Source: an uncultured Collinsella sp. (GTDB lineage: Bacteria > Actinomycetota > Coriobacteriia > Coriobacteriales > Coriobacteriaceae). From it: DNA of 17,827 nt. A model generated the notes under the pieces. The model was not told the origin of the DNA. It did not search any database and saw only the letters and a program-made list of their open reading frames with translations. The position numbers and the translations under genes were made by a program. Of the stretch, positions 15,570 to 17,827 are shown one piece after another (positions within the stretch are counted from its first letter, which is position 1; every line of letters begins with the position of its first letter). The DNA lies in contig UQHZ01000031.1 in assembly GCA_900541055.1 (NCBI GenBank), positions 1 through 17,827 of the forward strand, given 5' to 3'.

Positions 15570-15636
15570 AGTTGCGGTGAGATAGTTCCTGTTGAGCCCT
15601 CAAAAAGGCCAATTCAAGAACTATCTCACCGCAACT
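15570..15636 (+). terminator. R-family palindrome, copy 3 (terminator of the coiled-coil gene)
   Basis: Arms AGTTGCGGTGAGATAGTTC (15570-15588) and GAACTATCTCACCGCAACT (15618-15636) pair perfectly. Relative to copy 1, GAAATAG has become GAGATAG with a matching change on the other arm. A T-run (15636-15640) follows on the plus strand, 26 bp past the coiled-coil stop, giving a convincing intrinsic terminator. Confidence 0.8.
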
Positions 15637-15653
15637 TTTTGATTGGTGCAAGG

Positions 15654-15709
15654 TAGTCATTGGGGACGTTCTTAAACGACTAGTCATTCAAGAACGTCCC
15701 CAATGACTA
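15654..15709. repeat. E-family palindrome, copy 2 (uninterrupted)
   Basis: 56-bp palindrome with perfect 20-bp arms (15654-15673 and 15690-15709) and a near-palindromic centre holding GACTAGTC (15678-15685). It is the compact version of the interrupted copy at 12336-12494. It lies between R copy 3 and B copy 2, in the same E-then-B order as copy 1. Confidence 0.75.
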
Positions 15710-15719
15710 GTTGACGACC

Positions 15720-15892
15720 AAAGAAATGCGGGTGTTTTGGCAACGACAGCGAGCGGGTCGCATTTGAGACAAGGTGACGTGAAACGAAAGGGCGCTGACC
15801 TTCTGGTCGCGCCCTTGAAGTTGAACGTCAGATTGTCCAAATGCGGCCCGCGCAGCGTCGGCCGGTTACGGCGTTTGGAAAACGCCGTAACC
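15720..15892. repeat. B-family structured element, copy 2
   Basis: Same plan as the element at 12508-12681 with different stem sequences. Terminal hairpin GGTTACGGCGTTT / AAACGCCGTAACC (15864-15892) touches the queA stop codon. Main helix GCGGGTCGCATTTG (15753-15766) pairs with CAAATGCGGCCCGC (15838-15851), including one U:G on the plus strand. Then TGACGT (15775-15780) pairs with ACGTCA (15825-15830), and AAGGGCGC with GCGCCCTT (15788-15816) under the fixed GACC-TTCT-GGTC. AAATGCG also occurs upstream (15724-15730) as an alternative partner for CGCATTT (15759-15765). On the minus strand CCCTTTCGTTTC follows the inner hairpin, so it may end the queHA transcript. Confidence 0.75.
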
Positions 15893-17109
15893 TACTGAAT
15901 GAGCATTGCGTCACCAAAGCTGAAGAAGCGGTAGCGCTCCTCGATGGCGGCGGCGTAGGCATCCATGATCTGGTCGCGGGAGGCAAGCGCGCTTACGAGC
16001 ATCATGAGCGTGGAGCGCGGCACGTGGAAGTTCGTGATCAGCGCGTCAACCACGTGATAGGTCGAGCCAGGCATGAGGTAGAGCTGCGTCGTCGCGTTCT
16101 CGCGCACCACGATGTCACCGCGGCCGAGCGTGTCGGCGCCGTCCTCACGGCCCTCAAAATAGCGCGCCGTCACAGCCGGATCGGACACCGGCGCGTCCGC
16201 GTCAAACGCGCTCTCGAGCGAGCGCACCGCCGTGGTACCGACGGCGATCACGCGATGCCCCTCGGCCTTAGCCTTATGCACGGCGTCGACCACCTCCTGC
16301 GATACGTGGTAGCGCTCGGTGTGCATGACGTGCTGCGTAGGGTCGTCCTCCTCCACCAGACGGAAGGTATCGATGCCGACCTCGAGCTCGACAGCGGCAA
16401 ACTTCGCACCCTTGGCCTCGATAGCGGCCATGAGCTCGGGAGTAAAGTGCAGGCCCGCCGTAGGAGCGGCAGCCGAGTGCTCCTCCTTCATGGCGTAAAC
16501 GGTCTGGTACTTCTCGGGGTCGCCCTCGTAATCGGTAATGTAGGGCGGCAGCGGCACGTGACCGGCGGCGTGGATGGCCTCGTCAAGCGTGCGCGGCTCG
16601 CCGGCAGCATTGCAACCGGCCGGCTCAAAGCGCACCAGACGGCCGCCACGGCTATCGGTGACAAAGTCGATGACCTCGGCCGTCAGCACCACGGGCGCGC
16701 CCTCGGGCGCATGGGCGCCACCGGCGCGATACTCAATCTGAGCACCGGGCTTCAGACGCTTGCCCGGCTTGACCAGGCACTCCCAAACGTGACCCAGCGG
16801 GTCAACATCCTCGCGGCGCTTGAGCAGCAGCGTCTCGACCACGCCGCCCGAGCCCGTCTTGCGACCGATCAGACGAGCCGGCATCACGCGCGTCTGGTTG
16901 ATGACGAGTACGTCGCCTGGCTCGATATAATCGATGATGTCGCGAAAGATACGGTGCTCGACGGTACCGCCATGCTCCAGCGGCATCCCCGCCTCGGAAC
17001 CCTTGCGGTCAACCACCAGCAGGCGGCAGGAGTCGCGCGGCTCGGCAGGAGCCTGGGCGATCAGTTCCTCAGGAAGGTTGTAGTCAAAATCATCGGTACG
17101 CATAGACAC
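15892..17109 (-). CDS. queA: S-adenosylmethionine:tRNA ribosyltransferase-isomerase
   Basis: 405 residues. QueA transfers and isomerises the ribosyl part of SAM onto preQ1 in tRNA to give epoxyqueuosine. Family signatures: N-terminal DFDYNLPEELIAQ with DSCRLLVVDR, LVINQTRVMPARL, PTAGLHFT, LEVGIDTFRLV, VGTTAVRSLES and the C-terminal TNFHVPRSTLMMLVSA. It is some 55-60 residues longer than the usual 340-350, with extra residues visible near 37-47, near 129-137 and in a block around 310-335 after LESAF. The start is a GTG at 17109, set by AAGGAG at 8 bp; the ATG two codons later would have 14 bp. Lies 64 bp downstream of queH with no terminator between, so probably one operon. Confidence 0.95.
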   Translation of the reverse strand: MSMRTDDFDYNLPEELIAQAPAEPRDSCRLLVVDRKGSEAGMPLEHGGTVEHRIFRDIIDYIEPGDVLVINQTRVMPARLIGRKTGSGGVVETLLLKRREDVDPLGHVWECLVKPGKRLKPGAQIEYRAGGAHAPEGAPVVLTAEVIDFVTDSRGGRLVRFEPAGCNAAGEPRTLDEAIHAAGHVPLPPYITDYEGDPEKYQTVYAMKEEHSAAAPTAGLHFTPELMAAIEAKGAKFAAVELEVGIDTFRLVEEDDPTQHVMHTERYHVSQEVVDAVHKAKAEGHRVIAVGTTAVRSLESAFDADAPVSDPAVTARYFEGREDGADTLGRGDIVVRENATTQLYLMPGSTYHVVDALITNFHVPRSTLMMLVSALASRDQIMDAYAAAIEERYRFFSFGDAMLIQ

Positions 17110-17173
17110 GTCGGATACTCCTTATATAGCTAAAGTCCGCTCTACATCCTAGCAGGCTGACGTCCCAAATGAA

Positions 17174-17749
17174 CTACTTTTTGGCAGCCTTGCGCTCGTC
17201 GCGAATGCGGGCGCGGTCCATGGCCGCCTCGACGGCCGAGAATCGGCAGCCGCAATAATTCTGCCGATACATGCCAAGCTCGCGCGAACGGCGTGTCGCC
17301 TCGGGGTAATACGGGCGAAAATCGCGAATCACCGGAGTGAGACCGCGGGCGGCAGCCAAACGCTCCAACACATCATTGCAGGTGTCGAACAGCTGATACG
17401 GCGAGACGGCGAGCGTCGTGCCCACATATTCAAACCCGCGCTCCTGGGCCACGCGGCACGCCTCGGCCAAGCGCAAGGCATAGCACACACGACAGCGGCG
17501 GGGTCGATCGGCGCCCAACGGGGCCACACCGGCCTCCCAGCGCTCGCGGTCCTCGCCTGCTTCAATGAGCTCGATGTCGCCATCAGCACACCACCGGCGC
17601 AGCTCGTCCAAGCGGCGCTGCCATTCATCGCGCGGCTGAATATTGGGGTTGGTCCAGCAAATCGTGGGCTCAAACCCCTCCTCGCGCAGCAGGCGGACCG
17701 GCTCCAGCGAGCACGGCGCACAGCAAGCGTGCAGCAGCAACGGCTTCAT
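17174..17749 (-). CDS. queH: Epoxyqueuosine reductase QueH
   Basis: 191-residue QueH (formerly DUF208), the cobalamin-independent enzyme that reduces epoxyqueuosine to queuosine in tRNA; QueG does this in other bacteria. The cysteine pattern is intact: C9-C10 and C13 in HACCAPCS, C86 and C89 in CRVC, and C166 and C168 in YCGC, which bind the iron-sulfur cluster and second metal. SPYQ and a basic C-terminal tail are also present. The ATG at 17749 is chosen for GGAGGAG at 6 bp; an ATG at 17755 directly abuts that site. First gene of queH-queA as far as the window shows; a D-family hairpin lies just upstream. Confidence 0.95.
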   Translation of the reverse strand: MKPLLLHACCAPCSLEPVRLLREEGFEPTICWTNPNIQPRDEWQRRLDELRRWCADGDIELIEAGEDRERWEAGVAPLGADRPRRCRVCYALRLAEACRVAQERGFEYVGTTLAVSPYQLFDTCNDVLERLAAARGLTPVIRDFRPYYPEATRRSRELGMYRQNYCGCRFSAVEAAMDRARIRDERKAAKK

Positions 17750-17767
17750 CAACATCTCCTCCCCCAC

Positions 17768-17827
17768 AATGATTTTTCTGGGACGGGGATTAAAAAATCA
17801 TTGCGTACCTAATGATTTTTTAATCCC
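17768..17827. repeat. D-family hairpin, copy 2, cut by the window end
   Basis: GGGACGGGG then ATTAAAAAATCATT (to 17802) pairs, over the 17 bases 17786-17802, with 17811-17827; the rest of the second arm lies beyond the window. AATGATTTTT at 17768-17777 is a second copy of the start of that arm and can pair perfectly with 17793-17802 instead. The two foldings exclude each other and the inner one would end six bases before the queH ribosome-binding site. It may be the terminator of the next upstream gene, an attenuator, or simply a repeat. Confidence 0.55.

Noticed and set aside
12508..15892. Integron attC sites or an IS end for the B elements
   Set aside because: The terminal hairpin GTTACGG does not fit the GTTRRRY core, there is no integrase or transposase gene, and I found no flanking target duplication around B.
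15841..17133. 430-codon plus-strand open frame over queA
   Set aside because: Complete antisense shadow of queA; composition is Arg/His/Val-rich without domains, and it begins inside the B element.
17750..17827. preQ1 riboswitch before queH
   Set aside because: The leader consists of AT-rich complementary segments and a repeat hairpin; I see no preQ1 aptamer-like pseudoknot, though the upstream part is outside the window.

Overview
The window is high-GC bacterial chromosome with dense, mostly minus-strand housekeeping genes and short intergenic spaces filled with palindromic repeats. Base composition, codon use, a Tat-exported lipoprotein PstS, QueH-type queuosine synthesis and the repeat-rich intergenic style suggest an actinobacterium of the Coriobacteriia, probably Collinsella-like. 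That placement is inference from gene content and style, not from a marker gene. I see no mobile-element gene, CRISPR array, tRNA or rRNA.

Layout from left to right. Positions 72-2708 hold a Cof-type HAD phosphatase translationally coupled behind a Uup-like ABC-F ATPase (both minus). Positions 2914-6576 hold a complete pstSCAB phosphate-uptake operon (minus). It has Pho-box-like direct repeats upstream and a strong intrinsic terminator after pstB, and phoU is not part of it. Positions 6870-9024 hold an M20 dipeptidase and a Gph-like HAD phosphatase (minus). These diverge from a DegV/FakB-type fatty-acid-binding protein (9181-10041, plus) across a short palindrome-rich control region. Positions 10209-12240 hold a LOG-family phosphoribohydrolase and tRNA-guanine transglycosylase Tgt (minus). 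Positions 12684-13484 hold an SDR oxidoreductase (minus), divergent from an unrecognised 587-residue coiled-coil protein with a C-terminal membrane anchor (13781-15544, plus). Positions 15892-17749 hold QueA and QueH (minus), which with Tgt supply the late queuosine steps: preQ1 insertion, epoxyqueuosine formation and reduction to Q.

The part not explained by genes is a set of repeat families in the spaces. R is a 63-69 bp palindrome with TTGCGGTGA arms, three copies. D is a GGGACGGGG-arm hairpin, one full copy and one cut by the window end. E is a palindrome centred on GACTAGTC, two copies, one interrupted by about 95 bp flanked by duplicated GACTAGTC. B is a 170-185 bp structured element, two copies, each starting at the stop codon of a minus-strand gene (SDR and queA) and followed by E. 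Between the two B copies several helices change sequence on both arms while short joining motifs stay fixed. In both copies one strand of the main helix could also pair with an alternative upstream partner. B is the best candidate here for something undescribed, either a structured RNA/terminator cassette or a non-autonomous repeat. The R, D and E palindromes and hairpins probably also serve as terminators at gene ends.
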